Shown here: positions 54,415-63,358 of the stretch, one piece after another | Position numbering within the stretch: the stretch's first letter is position 1 | Layout of the letters: every line of letters begins with the position of its first letter | Origin: Streptomyces sp. NBC_00690 | GTDB lineage: Bacteria > Actinomycetota > Actinomycetes > Streptomycetales > Streptomycetaceae | Reading direction: 5' to 3' | Length of the DNA: 64,000 nucleotides | Assembly (NCBI RefSeq): GCF_036226685.1 | Contig: NZ_CP109009.1 | Location: forward strand, 5,793,501-5,857,500 | Translations under genes and position numbers: made by a program | Notes under the pieces: model-generated | What the model was told of the DNA's origin: nothing | Databases searched by the model: none | What the model saw: the letters and a program-made list of their open reading frames with translations, nothing else

Positions 54415-54452
54415 AACATATCGCGTCTTCCGCTAGATACGATATATCGCGA
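54415..54452. promoter_or_regulatory. Putative PadR operator upstream of the DUF4097-padR operon
   Basis: ATATCGCG occurs twice (54418-54425 and 54444-54451), 26 bp apart, and the second copy overlaps the palindrome CGATATATCG (54440-54449). It lies 30-65 bp upstream of the operon start and fits an autoregulatory operator. Confidence 0.7.
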
Positions 54453-54536
54453 GCGGTGGGTGTCAAGGTCCGCTCCTCCGACCATTGGAGGCGCGTACCG
54501 GGTCATGAACGGACGAACTGGCCTAGCGTGAGAGGC

Positions 54537-55391
54537 ATGAACGCGACACCCACCGGTGCACTGCTGCTGTGCCGGGCCGAACCCTTCGCCGCACGGCCCC
54601 CGGCGCAGTTGCTGCGCGAACAGCTCCTGCTGGCCCCCGCCGGCGAGGGCTGGAGCGTTCTCGTACCGGAAGGAAGGCCCTGGCGGGACAGCGGTGAGTC
54701 CGTGGAGCGGGTCCTCGCCGGCTGGGCCTCCGCGATGGCGATCGGCACCAGCGGGCCCGTGGTCGCCCTGTGGTGGGACGGCGAGCGTGCGGGAACCACC
54801 CTGGCCTCCGGATTTCGCCGTCAGGTCGGCTATGTGTGGCTGGCGGACGGCACCGCCGTCGGTGAGGACGAGGCGATGCGGACCTTCGCCTCCCGCCTCG
54901 GCCTCGATCCCGTACTGGACGTCCAGTCGCTCGAACCGCTCACCCGCCCCGACCCCGAATCCGACGCGCGCTCGCGGCTGCTCGGACTGATCGCCGTGCT
55001 CTCCCGGGCCGGACTCGAACTGCCACCCGGACTCGCCCCGGGTGAATCCGCCGGCCAGCTCCGGGCCACTGCCCAGGCGCACGGTGCCCAGACCGTCCAG
55101 TGGGCCGGCTGGCGCGGTGCGGTACGGGCCGAGATCCAGGCCGTCGAGGACGGGCTTGACCACTGGCTGGGCACCTCCCGCCAGCAGCCGTCCGCCCGGG
55201 CGTTCGCGGCCCTGCAACTGGGCGCAGGGGTGCCGCTCGCGCTGTGGGGCCTGCGTCGGCGCAGCGCCGGATGGGTGGTCGCCGGCGGGCTTCTGATCGC
55301 CTACGGGTGCGGGGGGCTGGCAAGGGGACCGGGCGGCGAGCGACACGACGACAGCACAACGGCAGACACAACGGCAGAACAGCACGACTGA
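54537..55391 (+). CDS. Conserved hypothetical protein with two C-terminal hydrophobic segments
   Basis: The 284-residue product is mainly soluble with a regular pattern of acidic and hydrophobic residues (PTGALLLCRAEPFAARPPA, GTSGPVVALWWDGERAG). Residues 225-265 form two hydrophobic segments (LQLGAGVPLALWGL, GWVVAGGLLIAYGCGGLA), so it may be tail-anchored. The start at 54537 follows AGAGG. It is divergent from the DUF4097 gene across the PadR operator, and so may also be PadR-regulated. No family was recognised. Confidence 0.65.
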   Translation: MNATPTGALLLCRAEPFAARPPAQLLREQLLLAPAGEGWSVLVPEGRPWRDSGESVERVLAGWASAMAIGTSGPVVALWWDGERAGTTLASGFRRQVGYVWLADGTAVGEDEAMRTFASRLGLDPVLDVQSLEPLTRPDPESDARSRLLGLIAVLSRAGLELPPGLAPGESAGQLRATAQAHGAQTVQWAGWRGAVRAEIQAVEDGLDHWLGTSRQQPSARAFAALQLGAGVPLALWGLRRRSAGWVVAGGLLIAYGCGGLARGPGGERHDDSTTADTTAEQHD

Positions 55392-55409
55392 CGGAAAGCG
55401 CGACGCACG

Positions 55410-55437
55410 AACAGCACGGAACAGCACGAACAGCACG
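55410..55437. repeat. Short tandem repeat AACAGCACG, three copies
   Basis: AACAGCACG occurs at 55410, 55420 and 55429, with a fourth partial copy at 55378. It lies just after the end of the preceding gene. Confidence 0.75.
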
Positions 55438-55616
55438 ACGGCGACGCGCCCCGGTGGCCGACGCCCGGCGCACTTTCGGCCGCTACGGAGGGCCGCTAGC
55501 AGGGTGCCCAGCGCGCGGTCGTGTCCGCTGCCCGTACCGCTCTACTCGTTGTCGTTTCCAGTCGCCCCTGGTCGTCACCAGTCACGCGCTACGCCTCACC
55601 GGTCACCGGTCATTCG

Positions 55617-55799
55617 TCACTCGTCTTCATCGTCGTCGTCCAGCCGCGCCAGCCAGGTGGCCAGCCGTTCCACCGGCACCTCGAAGTCGGGGTTGAGGTC
55701 GACGAAGGTGCGCAACTGTTCGGCCAGCCACTCGAAGGTGACCTCTTCCTGGCCGCGCCGCTTCTCCAGCTCCTCGATGCCGCGATCGGTGAAGTACAA
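55617..55799 (-). CDS. Small conserved protein (DUF6104-like)
   Basis: The 60-residue product is strongly acidic at the end (RLDDDDEDE) and has one predicted amphipathic helix region (EELEKRRGQEEVTFEWLAEQ). I recall closely similar short proteins in Streptomyces genomes assigned to DUF6104; this is a memory-based match. It is divergent from the first gene of the trypsin/MoxR/SAV_2336 cluster by 84 bp. Confidence 0.75.
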   Translation of the reverse strand: MYFTDRGIEELEKRRGQEEVTFEWLAEQLRTFVDLNPDFEVPVERLATWLARLDDDDEDE

Positions 55800-55882
55800 G
55801 ACATGCTCCTGGGGCTAACGGGGGACTACCTCATCAGACTACGGCGATTGCCTACGGCCCAGGAGGCCGGACCGGCGGACCC

Positions 55883-56509
55883 GTGACGACCGGCCGGCCA
55901 CCGAGAAGCGGGGGACCCGTGAACGGACGCATCCAACAGATCGAACTGCCCGGGGGGGCCGTCGTGCACGCCCGGCTGTCCGCTCCCGGAGGGGGGTACT
56001 GGGAGGACGAGGAGGACGTGGGCGTGGGGGAGCAGGCCGTCGCCCGGGTCCGGCAGCTGCGGGAGCTGATAGCCGGCATCGGCGACTCGGTCCTCCAGGC
56101 GGCAGCCGCCGCCGGCCCGGACGAGGCGAGCGTCACCTTCGGGATCGAGCTGACTGCCAAGTCCGGAGCGGCACTGGCCGTCCTGGCCACCGGGGAGAGC
56201 AAGGCGTCGGTCCAGGTCTCCTTGACGTGGTACCTCCACGGTCAGCAACCCGGCCACCCCCACGGGCGGTTTCCGGGGCCGGGCCACCCGGACGCACCCC
56301 CCGGCCCGTCCCCGTCCCCGTTCCCGTCTCCTTCGCCTTCGCCTTCGCCCGGCTCGGACGGGCAGGGCACACCCGTCCCGCCTCCCGCCGCACCGCCACA
56401 GCCGCCGAACGCCCCACCCCAGCGGTCCGATCCCGTACCGGCACCGCCCCGACACCCGCCCGCCCCCACCACTCCCATCAGCCCCCCATGTCCCCCCACG
56501 GTCACGTGA
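55883..56509 (+). CDS. Trypsin-co-occurring domain protein (Trypco1, CU044_2847-like)
   Basis: A short domain at residues 17-115 has the pattern IQQIELPGGAVVHARLSAPG, then GIELTAKSGAALAVLATGES and KASVQVSLTW, matching the Trypco1 domain that is found next to trypsin-like proteases in actinobacterial operons. The C-terminal 90 residues are Pro/Ser/Ala-rich and disordered (SPSPFPSPSPSPSPG), encoded by short DNA repeats. GTG 55883 is used; GTG 55919 is an alternative. It overlaps the next gene by about 20 bp. Function unknown, but its co-occurrence suggests a regulatory or adaptor role. Confidence 0.8.
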   Translation: MTTGRPPRSGGPVNGRIQQIELPGGAVVHARLSAPGGGYWEDEEDVGVGEQAVARVRQLRELIAGIGDSVLQAAAAAGPDEASVTFGIELTAKSGAALAVLATGESKASVQVSLTWYLHGQQPGHPHGRFPGPGHPDAPPGPSPSPFPSPSPSPSPGSDGQGTPVPPPAAPPQPPNAPPQRSDPVPAPPRHPPAPTTPISPPCPPTVT

Positions 56510-58512
56510 ACGCCTCGGAGTCCGGGTCCGACCCCGTCATCGACGCCCTCGCTCGCGCCGCCACCGTCCAGTTGCGCGCCTCGGACGAGCAGGGTGGCGC
56601 ATGCTGGGGCACCGGGTTCTTCGTCGCCCCCGGTCGGCTCCTCACCTGCGCCCACGTCCTCGCACCCCACCTCAGGGGCGCCATCGACCGGGTCTTCTGG
56701 GTCGCCGGCAGCGAGGTCAACGGCGGTGAGCCGCTGCCCGCCCGACTGGACGCCTGGTTACTCGACGGCCCCGCCAGACCCGAGGTGCGGGTGCCCGTCG
56801 AACAGGATCTGGCCCTCGTGCGACTGCTGGACGCGGCGGTGGAACACGAGTGCGTATGGCTGACCGACCGCACCGACTACCCCGGCGGTCGCGGCGTCGT
56901 CCAGGGCTATCACCCCGACACCGCCGACCCGGGCTCTCGGCGTGCCGTCCGCTGGAAGGCGACCGTACGGATCAACGGCTTCGACGACGACCACGGTCTG
57001 CGCTTTCGACCCGAGGCCGAGTTCCCCAAGGGCGGCTCGGGATCGCCCGTCCTCGACGCCCACACCGGAGCGGTCGTCGGCCTGTTGAAGTCGCGGCGCG
57101 TCGGCAAGGACGGCGGAACGGCCATCGCGGCCACCGCCCTGCGCCGGTTCGGCGCCCGCTACCAGCAGCTGATGGCCGACCACGACCGCTGGCACGGCCA
57201 GTCCCCGAAGATCACCGGGCACAACTGGATCGAGCGTCAACACCAACTCCCCGGCTCCGGAATCCACACCGGCGGCGACCAGTGGAGCCCCCGGGACCGG
57301 CGCGAAGCCCTCTCCCAACTCGCCGCCATGACCGCCCCCGACGGCATCAGACCGGTCGCCGCACTCGCCAGGAAGGCCCGCGGCGACATCCCCCCACCAC
57401 CGGGGCAACTGCCCCCCTACACCTGGCGGGACGGGCACGGACTGCTGTACGAGGCCGGACAGCCGGTCGCCGCCATCGCAGCGCTGCACTACCTCCAACT
57501 GGTGGCCGAGTACGAGCGACTGCGCGGCGGTGACCCGACGGCCCTGGTGGGCTGGGTGGCGCAACGACTCCAGGAGGTGCCCCGCATCGTCCACACCGTC
57601 GTCACCCAGGCCACGCTGCCGCCCGCACTCCGCCATGTTCCAGCCCCCCTCGGTCAGCGGCCCGCCGTCGCCCGCTATCCCCGCGTCGGGGACGGCCGGG
57701 CCGTCGTCGTCGTCGAACTCGAACCCGTCATCGACGCCCGCGCCCCGCGCTTCTACTGGCGCATCCGCGTCGACGACGGCCACGGCGTCGATGAGCCGCT
57801 CCACGAGGAGCAACACGGCGACGGCGTACCGCCCGAGCGGTTGATCCAGCGGCTGCGCACCCCCCTCGCGGAGATCTTCGCCACCGTGGACGCGCCCGGT
57901 GCACCCGCACCCCTGGAAGTCGCCCTCCCCGCCGACCGCTTCGACACCGCCGTACACCGCTGGCAACTCACCGAAATGGCCCGCTTGCACTATCCCGCGC
58001 AGGTCGGCGTGCGGCGGACCGTGGTGCTGCGCGACATATCCCGACGGGGAGATCCCGACGAGCGATGGCGGCAGCGCTGGGAGGCACTGGAGCGCGCCGG
58101 CACACCCACGGCCCACCGCACGCCCCCGGTGCGACAGGTGCCCCGGGCCCGGCACTTCGACGCCCTGGCGCCGTCAGCGGTGCCCGTCCTGTGCAGACCC
58201 GTGGGCAGCGGCGTCGGACGACGGGCCATCGGCCTGGCGCTCACCGCCGGATACGGCATCGCCCTCTGGCACACCGACGGCCACCCCGAGTACGGCTGCA
58301 CCGAGACCTGCGACCGCTTCCACGACGGCGCCGCCCTCCTGCTGGCACAGGCGGGTGACGCACATGAACTACCCGAGCGCCTACGACGCCTCAGGGACGA
58401 CATCAGCGGCTCGCGGAACAGCAGGCACTGGGCCGAGGGTGCGGCCATGCTCTACGACGACCCCGGCCGTCCGCTGCCCGCCGACGAAGGCGACCCGCTG
58501 GACTCGCCCTGA
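56488..58512 (+). CDS. Trypsin-like serine protease fused to a VMAP-type C-terminal region
   Basis: Residues 16-215 form a trypsin-fold protease with the complete triad: His56 in LTCAHVL, Asp107 in EQDLALVRLL and Ser184 in PKGGSGSPV. There is no signal peptide, so it acts inside the cell. Residues 240-674 form a large uncharacterised region, partly similar in organisation to the C-terminal part of vWA-MoxR-associated proteins (VMAP): REALSQLAAMTAPDGIRPVA and YTWRDGHGLLYEAGQPV, then a beta-rich section ending in WRQRWEALERAGTPTAHRTP. ATG 56488 is used, with GTG 56506 as alternative. It is followed by MoxR. Confidence 0.8.
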   Translation: MSPHGHVNASESGSDPVIDALARAATVQLRASDEQGGACWGTGFFVAPGRLLTCAHVLAPHLRGAIDRVFWVAGSEVNGGEPLPARLDAWLLDGPARPEVRVPVEQDLALVRLLDAAVEHECVWLTDRTDYPGGRGVVQGYHPDTADPGSRRAVRWKATVRINGFDDDHGLRFRPEAEFPKGGSGSPVLDAHTGAVVGLLKSRRVGKDGGTAIAATALRRFGARYQQLMADHDRWHGQSPKITGHNWIERQHQLPGSGIHTGGDQWSPRDRREALSQLAAMTAPDGIRPVAALARKARGDIPPPPGQLPPYTWRDGHGLLYEAGQPVAAIAALHYLQLVAEYERLRGGDPTALVGWVAQRLQEVPRIVHTVVTQATLPPALRHVPAPLGQRPAVARYPRVGDGRAVVVVELEPVIDARAPRFYWRIRVDDGHGVDEPLHEEQHGDGVPPERLIQRLRTPLAEIFATVDAPGAPAPLEVALPADRFDTAVHRWQLTEMARLHYPAQVGVRRTVVLRDISRRGDPDERWRQRWEALERAGTPTAHRTPPVRQVPRARHFDALAPSAVPVLCRPVGSGVGRRAIGLALTAGYGIALWHTDGHPEYGCTETCDRFHDGAALLLAQAGDAHELPERLRRLRDDISGSRNSRHWAEGAAMLYDDPGRPLPADEGDPLDSP

Positions 58513-58639
58513 TCCGCGGGCGCTCGTCGCCGAATCCGCCATCACCCGCCGTCCACGACTTGTCATGGGACGGCGGGGCACTGGGTACATATTCCGCGTT
58601 GCCCGCCACGGCCCCCGGGCCGCCGCTAAGGAGCGAGCG

Positions 58640-59653
58640 ATGGACGACTGGCTGATCTACCGGGGCACGGGAGCCCCCGACCCCGACCGCATTGCGTCGC
58701 TCCCCCCGCCCCCGCCCTGGCGCGCCTTCTGCGGCGAGCCGCTACCGGATGCCGCGCCCCCCATCGAAGCCTCCTCGCTCCGACGGCTGGGCAACCGCAT
58801 CGAGACACCCCCCGCGCAGGACGCCGAAGCGCTCCAACTGATCAACGCCGCCCTCTATCTGCGCCGCCCCCTCCTAGTCACCGGCGAACCCGGCTCGGGG
58901 AAGTCCACCCTCGCCCACTCCATCGCCTACGAACTCGGCCTCGGTCGCGTCCTCCAATGGCCCATCGTCAGCCGCACCGAACTCACGGACGGCCTCTACA
59001 CCTACGACGCCATCGGCCGCCTCCACGATGCCCAACTCGCCGAACGCCACGACCCCTCGCACAGCGACGACATCGGGCGGTACATCAGACTCGGGCCGCT
59101 CGGTACCGCGCTCCTGCCCGCGACCCGACCCCGCGTCCTGCTCATCGACGAACTCGACAAGAGCGACATCGACCTCCCCAACGATCTGCTCAATGTGGTG
59201 GAGGAGGGCGAGTTCGCCCTGCCCGAACTGGAACGGATCGCCGACAGGCCCGGCCACGACGAGGTCCGCGTGCTCACCGACGACGGCCGCCGCGTCCCCG
59301 TGCACGGCGGACGGGTGCGCTGCCACGCCTTTCCCCTGGTGGTGATGACGAGCAACGGCGAACGGGACTTCCCCGCCCCCTTGCTGCGCCGCTGCATCCG
59401 ACTCCACCTCGACCCGCCGCGCGACGAACGACTGGCCGCCATGGTGCAGGCCCACTTCGGCTCGGGCTCGGACGAACGCAACCTCGATCTGATCGGCCAC
59501 TTCACCAGCGAGGACGGCGACGGCGAACTACGCCCCACCGACCAGCTCCTGAACGCCATCTACCTCACCCAGCACACGGTGCGCACGGAGCCCGGACGCC
59601 GTGAGGAGATCGCCGACCTCCTGATGCGGCCCCTCGACACCAGGCACGGGTGA
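58640..59653 (+). CDS. MoxR-type AAA+ ATPase
   Basis: Cytosolic AAA+ ATPase of 337 residues. Walker A is GEPGSGKST (82-90), Walker B is VLLIDELDKSD (166-176) and sensor 1 is VVMTSNGERDFP, with an arginine-finger-like LLRRCIRL. The N-terminal 60 residues are Pro-rich and may be a partner-binding part. The start follows AAGGAG. MoxR proteins typically act with vWA-domain partners, and the next gene encodes a candidate. It is 127 bp after the protease gene and 4 bp before the SAV_2336 gene. Confidence 0.88.
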   Translation: MDDWLIYRGTGAPDPDRIASLPPPPPWRAFCGEPLPDAAPPIEASSLRRLGNRIETPPAQDAEALQLINAALYLRRPLLVTGEPGSGKSTLAHSIAYELGLGRVLQWPIVSRTELTDGLYTYDAIGRLHDAQLAERHDPSHSDDIGRYIRLGPLGTALLPATRPRVLLIDELDKSDIDLPNDLLNVVEEGEFALPELERIADRPGHDEVRVLTDDGRRVPVHGGRVRCHAFPLVVMTSNGERDFPAPLLRRCIRLHLDPPRDERLAAMVQAHFGSGSDERNLDLIGHFTSEDGDGELRPTDQLLNAIYLTQHTVRTEPGRREEIADLLMRPLDTRHG

Positions 59654-59657
59654 CGCC

Positions 59658-62600
59658 ATGGGCCCATCCCGAAGGTCCCGGGACCCCGCGCCGCCTCCCC
59701 ACCCCCGAGGCACCCCGGCTCCGGACGCGGACCCGCCTGCGGACGGGGTGCGGTCGCCGGACACCCTGCACACCGTTCTGACCGCCCTGGCCACCAGGCT
59801 CCGCGCAGCGGACCTCGCCCCCACCGCGAAGGAACTCGCCGACGCGCTGTGGCTCGCCCGCCACACCCCCGCCATCGGGCTCCGTCCGTTCCCCGCCGTC
59901 CCTCCGCCCGACCGTCCGGACGACCGCCCCGCGGCCACCGAACCCGGGGTGCCCCCGGCGACGGACGCCCATGGCGCGGACGAAGACTGCCGTGCAGCGG
60001 GATGCACCGCCGAGCCCCAGCCCTCCCGCACCACCAGCCTCTACGGCCCCGCGCCTGTGGAGAGCACCCCGACCACCCCGGCCAGTGAGGCACGACGTCG
60101 GATATCCGTCCCCCATCCCGCGGTCCTGCCCGACCCGCTGGCCCTGGAACGCTCACTGCGCCCCCTCCAGCGCTACCGTCCGCCCACCCGCCCGGAGCGC
60201 CGTGCGCTCGACGAGACCGCCACCGCCGAGCGCGCCGCCGACACCGGGCTCGTCGTCCCCGTGTTCGCCGCCCGACGCAGGCGCGAGGCCCACCTCGCCC
60301 TCGTCATGGACGACTCCAGCTCCACGGTCGTGTGGCGCGGCGCCTTCGAGGAGCTCCGGCAGATCTGCGAACGCGCCGGCGCCTTCCGTGACATCACCGT
60401 CCACCACATCGATCCGCACGCCCCCCTGCCCGCCGATCTCTCGGACCCCTCGGGCCGCAGACTCACCCTGGTGCTCAGCGACTGCGTCGGCCCCCTGTGG
60501 CGCAGCGGGCGCATCCAACAGCTCCTCCACACCTGGGCGGCGACCGCGCCCGTCGCCGTCGTCCAACCGCTGCCCCAACGGATGTGGGCACGCACCCACC
60601 TCCCGGCCCGCCCCGGAGTGCTACGGCGGCGCGAGGGGCCCGCGGGTCGGATGGAGTTCACCGCACGGGGCGCCGCCCGCGCCCTCGTCCCTCCCGCGGG
60701 CGCCATCCCCATCCCCGTGCTCGCCCCGCGCCGCTCGTCGTTCGAGGCTTGGACCCGGCTGGTCACCGGAGCCACCGGGCAGACCCTGCCGGCCGCCGCG
60801 GCCCTGGTCCTGCGGCGCCACCCGCCCGCTCCGGAGCGCCCCCGTACCGCGGGCGACCTCGTACCCGCCGAACGCGTACGGGCCTTTCGCAAGCACGCCT
60901 CGCCGGCCGCCGCGCAACTCGCCGTCTATCTGGCCGCCGTCCCCCTGATGCTGCCGGTGATGCAACTCGTCCAGCGCGCCATGCTCGTGCGCAGCGGCCC
61001 GGACGTCCTGGCCGAAGTGCTGCTCAGCGGACTGCTGCGGCGCGATGACAGTGGCCCCACCGAAGCCGAGGGCGGCCCCGCGTACGCCTTCCTCGACGGC
61101 GTACGGGACGAACTGCTGGGCCAACTCGGCGCCAGCAGCGCAGCCCTGGTGCTCAAGCACTGCTCCGACTACATCGAGGCGCGCTACGGACGGACCGTAC
61201 GCAACTTCCCGGCGCTCGCGGCGGCCTTCCTCGCCGGCGCGGTACCCGCACCCACCCCGGTCGACCCGGCGGCCCTGTCCCGGCTCGCCGACCAGGACGG
61301 CCCGGGCCTCTGGGCCTTCGCCCAGGTCTCCACGCAGGTCCTGCGCCGCCTCGGCACCCCACCGCCCTCGACGGTCCCCGACAGCCTGACCCACAACGGC
61401 CCGGCCGCCCTGGTCGCCAAGGCCCGCGCCGCCTACACCCACTTCGGCGAGCATGGCACCGTACGCGATCTGGACACCGCGATCCGACTGCTCGGCTCCG
61501 CCACCCAGGAGGAACGACGCACCACCGAACGGGCCGCGCTCTTCGAGGAACTCGGCGAGGCCCTGTTGCGGCGCTGGCTGGTCCGGCCACTGCCGGAAGA
61601 CCTCATCGCCGCCCTGGACGCCGCCCAGAGCGCCATCTCCGACGGTCCCCCGAGGGCGCATCTCACCCTCGCCCGGGTGCTGCACGCCATGGCGGAGGAG
61701 GTGGCGACGGGACGCCTCGACTCCAAGCTCGTACCGGAGTGGGTCTGGGTCCAGGCCGGAGCGTCCGACGAGCCCGCCCGGCGCATGCAGTCGGTGGCCG
61801 CGGTGCTGCTCTCCGCCGCCGACAGCAGCCTGGCCGAACTGACCGTGCCCCCCGAGCGCTACGACCGCCGCTATGAGGACATCGCGGTGGCCGCGGCGAC
61901 CACCCGCATCCGCGTCCTGCGCCGGCTCGCCGCCCTGGGCGCACCGCACGGCACACGACCCCCCGCGGCGCCGCAGGACCCCGCCACGACGACTGGCGGG
62001 CCGCCGTCCCGATCCCGCCGTGAGGACCTGCCCCAGACGGCCAGACAGCCGCAGGCCACCCCGGGGGAGTGGTTCACCGCCACCCTGTGGATCGCCGTCG
62101 GTGTCGTCCAACGGCTCCTCGACCGGGCCGCCGACACCCAGGAGACCTATCCCGACGGCGATACCGAACTCCCGTCGTCCGAGCGTCGCGAACCCGCACT
62201 GCTGCTGCGCGGCGGGCTCCTCCTCGACCTCGCCCGCCACCACCGCGGCGACGGCCCCGTACGACCGACGGCCGTGGACCCGGCGACCGCCCGTGAGTAC
62301 GCGGAACGAGCGGGCGAGGACCTCCACGCCGGCATCGACGGCATGGACTGGGACGCCGTCGACGGGCGCGAGCTGTGCCGGGCCTGGTTGGACTACGCCG
62401 ACGCCATCGAACTCGCCGCCGACCTCCTCGACGACGACGCCAGACTGCGCATCCTCCAGGCCCTCGACCAGGCCCGCCGCGCCGTCGGCCGGGACGAGCG
62501 GGCACGGGCCGGCATCCTGTTGCGCATGGCCAGGCTGTTGGAGCAGCGCTACCTCTCCACCGGCAGTTGGGCCCACCGCGACTCGGCCGTCGCTGCCTGG

Positions 62601-63212
62601 ACCGAGGCCCTGCCCCTGCTGGCCCGGCGCGATCCGGCCCGGCCTGCCGTCCTCACCTCCCTCGGACGACAGTTGACGGAACGGGGCGTCGACAAGGACA
62701 CGGCCGACGACGTCCACGCCGCGGTACGGGCCCTGCGCACCGCGATCGAGGCCACCGGACCGGCCGACCCCGAGCTACCGCGGCGGCGAGCGCTGCTGGG
62801 ACAGGCGTACATCGAGCGTTTCCGCGCCGACGGGAAGCCCGCCGACCTCCAGTTGGCGGACTGGGCGCTCGGCGCAGCCGCCCGTACCGTCGACGATCCG
62901 GAACTGGCCGCGTACGCCTGGTGGTACCGGGCCCTGTGCTCCGCCTTGCTCGCCCGGCACGCCGATTCGCCCACCCGACTCCAGTCCGCGGTCGACTACT
63001 GCCATCGAGCCCAACGCGGGCCCACCGGGCTGTTGGAGACGGCCGTGATGACCCAGTGGGCCCGCGCGGGGCGACTGGAGCGCACCTCGGGCCCCGAGCG
63101 GGCGCTGAACGAGCACCGGGCGGTACTGGCGCTGTTGTCCGCCGCGGGCATCAAGACCGGTACTGGCCTGCTCCGCAGGGAAGTCGCGCGGCTGGAAGCG
63201 GCGGCGCGCTGA
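59658..63212 (+). CDS. SAV_2336-family protein with degenerate vWA-like domain and helical repeats
   Basis: The 1184-residue protein begins with a disordered Pro-rich section, then a SAV_2336-type N-terminal region with a vWA-like strand and metal-site-like motif (HLALVMDDSSSTVVW at about 212-226). It continues with a Rossmann-like alternation (LTLVLSDCVGPLWRSGRIQQ) and long alpha-helical repeats from about residue 630 to the end, TPR-like in spacing (RARAGILLRMARLLEQRY). The DDSSS stretch resembles a vWA MIDAS but lacks a clear second Thr, so metal binding is uncertain. It is the last gene of the cluster; the helical repeats probably act as a sensor or platform. Confidence 0.8.
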   Translation: MGPSRRSRDPAPPPHPRGTPAPDADPPADGVRSPDTLHTVLTALATRLRAADLAPTAKELADALWLARHTPAIGLRPFPAVPPPDRPDDRPAATEPGVPPATDAHGADEDCRAAGCTAEPQPSRTTSLYGPAPVESTPTTPASEARRRISVPHPAVLPDPLALERSLRPLQRYRPPTRPERRALDETATAERAADTGLVVPVFAARRRREAHLALVMDDSSSTVVWRGAFEELRQICERAGAFRDITVHHIDPHAPLPADLSDPSGRRLTLVLSDCVGPLWRSGRIQQLLHTWAATAPVAVVQPLPQRMWARTHLPARPGVLRRREGPAGRMEFTARGAARALVPPAGAIPIPVLAPRRSSFEAWTRLVTGATGQTLPAAAALVLRRHPPAPERPRTAGDLVPAERVRAFRKHASPAAAQLAVYLAAVPLMLPVMQLVQRAMLVRSGPDVLAEVLLSGLLRRDDSGPTEAEGGPAYAFLDGVRDELLGQLGASSAALVLKHCSDYIEARYGRTVRNFPALAAAFLAGAVPAPTPVDPAALSRLADQDGPGLWAFAQVSTQVLRRLGTPPPSTVPDSLTHNGPAALVAKARAAYTHFGEHGTVRDLDTAIRLLGSATQEERRTTERAALFEELGEALLRRWLVRPLPEDLIAALDAAQSAISDGPPRAHLTLARVLHAMAEEVATGRLDSKLVPEWVWVQAGASDEPARRMQSVAAVLLSAADSSLAELTVPPERYDRRYEDIAVAAATTRIRVLRRLAALGAPHGTRPPAAPQDPATTTGGPPSRSRREDLPQTARQPQATPGEWFTATLWIAVGVVQRLLDRAADTQETYPDGDTELPSSERREPALLLRGGLLLDLARHHRGDGPVRPTAVDPATAREYAERAGEDLHAGIDGMDWDAVDGRELCRAWLDYADAIELAADLLDDDARLRILQALDQARRAVGRDERARAGILLRMARLLEQRYLSTGSWAHRDSAVAAWTEALPLLARRDPARPAVLTSLGRQLTERGVDKDTADDVHAAVRALRTAIEATGPADPELPRRRALLGQAYIERFRADGKPADLQLADWALGAAARTVDDPELAAYAWWYRALCSALLARHADSPTRLQSAVDYCHRAQRGPTGLLETAVMTQWARAGRLERTSGPERALNEHRAVLALLSAAGIKTGTGLLRREVARLEAAAR

Positions 63213-63267
63213 AATCCCGCGGCCCCGCGTTCCAGTAGCCCGGTCCCCATGGCACCCGGGCACGAGC

Positions 63268-63307
63268 GAGGGGCCCGCCCCGCGCCTGTGCGCGGAACGG
63301 GCCCCTC
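63268..63307. terminator. Terminator between the SAV_2336-type gene and sucA/kgd
   Basis: GAGGGGCCCG (63268-63277) pairs with CGGGCCCCTC (63298-63307) as a perfect 10-bp stem, extended by CGCG inner pairing. The genes converge here. Confidence 0.8.
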
Positions 63308-63358
63308 GAACATCAGCCGTCAACCATCAGCCAGGCCCCGGCGAGCCGGAGCACCGGA

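Noticed and set aside
60621..62717. Large minus-strand frame (698 aa) opposite the SAV_2336-type gene
   Set aside because: Shadow of the SAV_2336 gene: Gly/Arg/Gln-rich and without motifs.
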